Assembly: GCA_021129915.1 (NCBI GenBank)
Contig: JAJOKI010000114.1
Location: 1 to 5,516 of the forward strand
DNA from: Methanocellales archaeon
GTDB lineage: Archaea > Halobacteriota > UBA148 > JAJOKI01
Direction: 5' to 3'
Length of the DNA stretch: 5,516 bases
Below, piece by piece: positions 4,805-5,516 of this stretch; position 1 is the stretch's first letter, and the number at the start of each line of letters is the position of its first letter. The position numbers and the translations under genes were made by a program. The notes under the pieces were generated by a model. The model had not been told where the DNA came from, made no database searches, and saw nothing but the letters and a program-made list of their open reading frames with translations.

Positions 4805-5516
4805 ATTAATTCCTCTCCAAATTCCTTTGTCCTAATTCGCACATCTTTCAGATATCTTTTTGCCGTCCTGCCCAATTCCAGCAGTTCATCTCTACCAGGG
4901 GCATCATATCTCTTCAGTTCTTCGCTCCATGTCTGTTCTGGTATGCCCTGCTGGAGTACATATGTTATGCCCTCTCCTGCAACCAATGAAACCTCTTCCG
5001 CAATCGCTTTAATATCGTTCTTGTCGCAAATCAGTCCTCTAAACACGGTAGTCCTGATTTCGGGACTATGCTCTTTGCATATCTCGAGCGACTTTTTAAC
5101 CTGTATCGCAGCTTTTTTACCATCGACCCCTGTTACTCTGCCATACAGTTCGGGGTTGGATGAGGGCGCCTTAACGTCTATGAATATCTTATCTACCAAC
5201 TTTATATCGATAAGTTCTTTAAGATGTTCAGGATAGTATCCATTGGTTTCGACGCCAACCAGCAGATTCTGTGTTTTTGTGAATCCTGCCAGACGCTTCA
5301 TTTGCACGGGCTGCATCAACGGCTCTCCACCAGAGAATACGACAGCATCTATAAAATTTTTGGTTTTTTTGATATGCTCCTCGACATACTCGACGTCGAC
5401 GAAGTCGTCCCCTTCGAGCAGCGCATGATTTTGACAATATGGGCAGCTAAATGGGCAACCTCTCAAGAATATAACCATGGCTGCCTTCCCATACCAATCC
5501 ACCGTCGATATTGGAA
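4801..5516 (-). CDS. nrdG: Radical-SAM activating enzyme, anaerobic ribonucleotide reductase type (5' end cut)
   Basis: This is a radical-SAM activase like NrdG (TIGR02495-type), which uses a [4Fe-4S] cluster and S-adenosylmethionine to place a glycyl radical on class III ribonucleotide reductase. Counting the GTG codon at 5502-5500 as residue 1, CPFSCPYC at 16-23 supplies the CxxxCxxC cluster ligands. FSGGEPL at 56-62 is the SAM-binding GGE motif, ETNG lies at 85-88 and DVKAP at 109-113. The GTG is not the true start: the frame stays open to the window edge and reads PISTVDW, the usual opening of the family, so only the first few codons are missing. The gene ends at TGA 4803-4801, overlapping the UPF0200 start by four bases. 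No reductase gene is visible, though it may lie beyond the edge. Another glycyl-radical enzyme activase cannot be excluded. Confidence 0.8.
   Translation of the reverse strand, partial: PISTVDWYGKAAMVIFLRGCPFSCPYCQNHALLEGDDFVDVEYVEEHIKKTKNFIDAVVFSGGEPLMQPVQMKRLAGFTKTQNLLVGVETNGYYPEHLKELIDIKLVDKIFIDVKAPSSNPELYGRVTGVDGKKAAIQVKKSLEICKEHSPEIRTTVFRGLICDKNDIKAIAEEVSLVAGEGITYVLQQGIPEQTWSEELKRYDAPGRDELLELGRTAKRYLKDVRIRTKEFGEELI

Noticed and set aside
4595..5236. Long plus-strand open frame (213 codons) opposite the NrdG-like and UPF0200 genes
   Set aside because: It is antisense to two genes with convincing catalytic motifs. Its Ser/Leu/Phe-rich composition is typical of an antisense shadow frame.

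Overview
The window looks archaeal, most likely from a euryarchaeote related to methanogens, methane oxidisers or Archaeoglobus. UPF0200 and UPF0201 are archaeal families. Split MgtE half-transporters next to a PhoU/TrkA_C protein are a typical archaeal arrangement. A/T-rich box A-like stretches precede genes, and the ribosome sites resemble the GGTGAT core of archaeal anti-Shine-Dalgarno pairing. No rRNA, tRNA, CRISPR array, insertion sequence or phage gene is visible, and the species cannot be named from this sequence.

Plus strand, 1-3125. The tail of an unidentified gene (1-187) is followed by an A/T-rich promoter-like gap and a 127-residue protein of unknown function (248-631). A second promoter-like gap leads to a tight cluster of two MgtE/SLC41-type membrane half-proteins (701-1333 and 1334-1891). 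These abut with no spacer. Next comes a soluble protein made of two tandem PhoU-like plus TrkA_C (RCK_C) modules (1932-3125). The inferred reading is a two-subunit divalent-cation transporter with a separate cytosolic regulator. That regulator would take the place of the N and CBS domains that canonical MgtE carries in the same chain and that both halves lack.

Minus strand, 5516-3040, read right to left. A radical-SAM activase of the anaerobic ribonucleotide reductase type (NrdG-like) has its 5' end cut by the window edge. It overlaps by 4 bases a UPF0200 P-loop kinase-like protein. Then follow a UPF0201 putative RNA-binding protein and a TIM-barrel sugar phosphate isomerase/epimerase-like protein. 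Spacings of -4, 13 and 15 bases indicate one operon.

The two operons converge, and their last genes overlap by 86 bases (3040-3125). A perfect 16-bp palindrome followed by a T-run sits at the plus-strand stop. The main oddities are a perfect 13-bp tandem duplication of the ribosome site and start-codon cluster of the first MgtE half, the convergent overlap, an ambiguous start for the UPF0201 gene, the internal duplication of the PhoU/TrkA_C protein, and the uncharacterised 127-residue protein beside the transporter genes. Nothing here is clearly a wholly new system. The transporter/regulator cluster is the most interesting unit.
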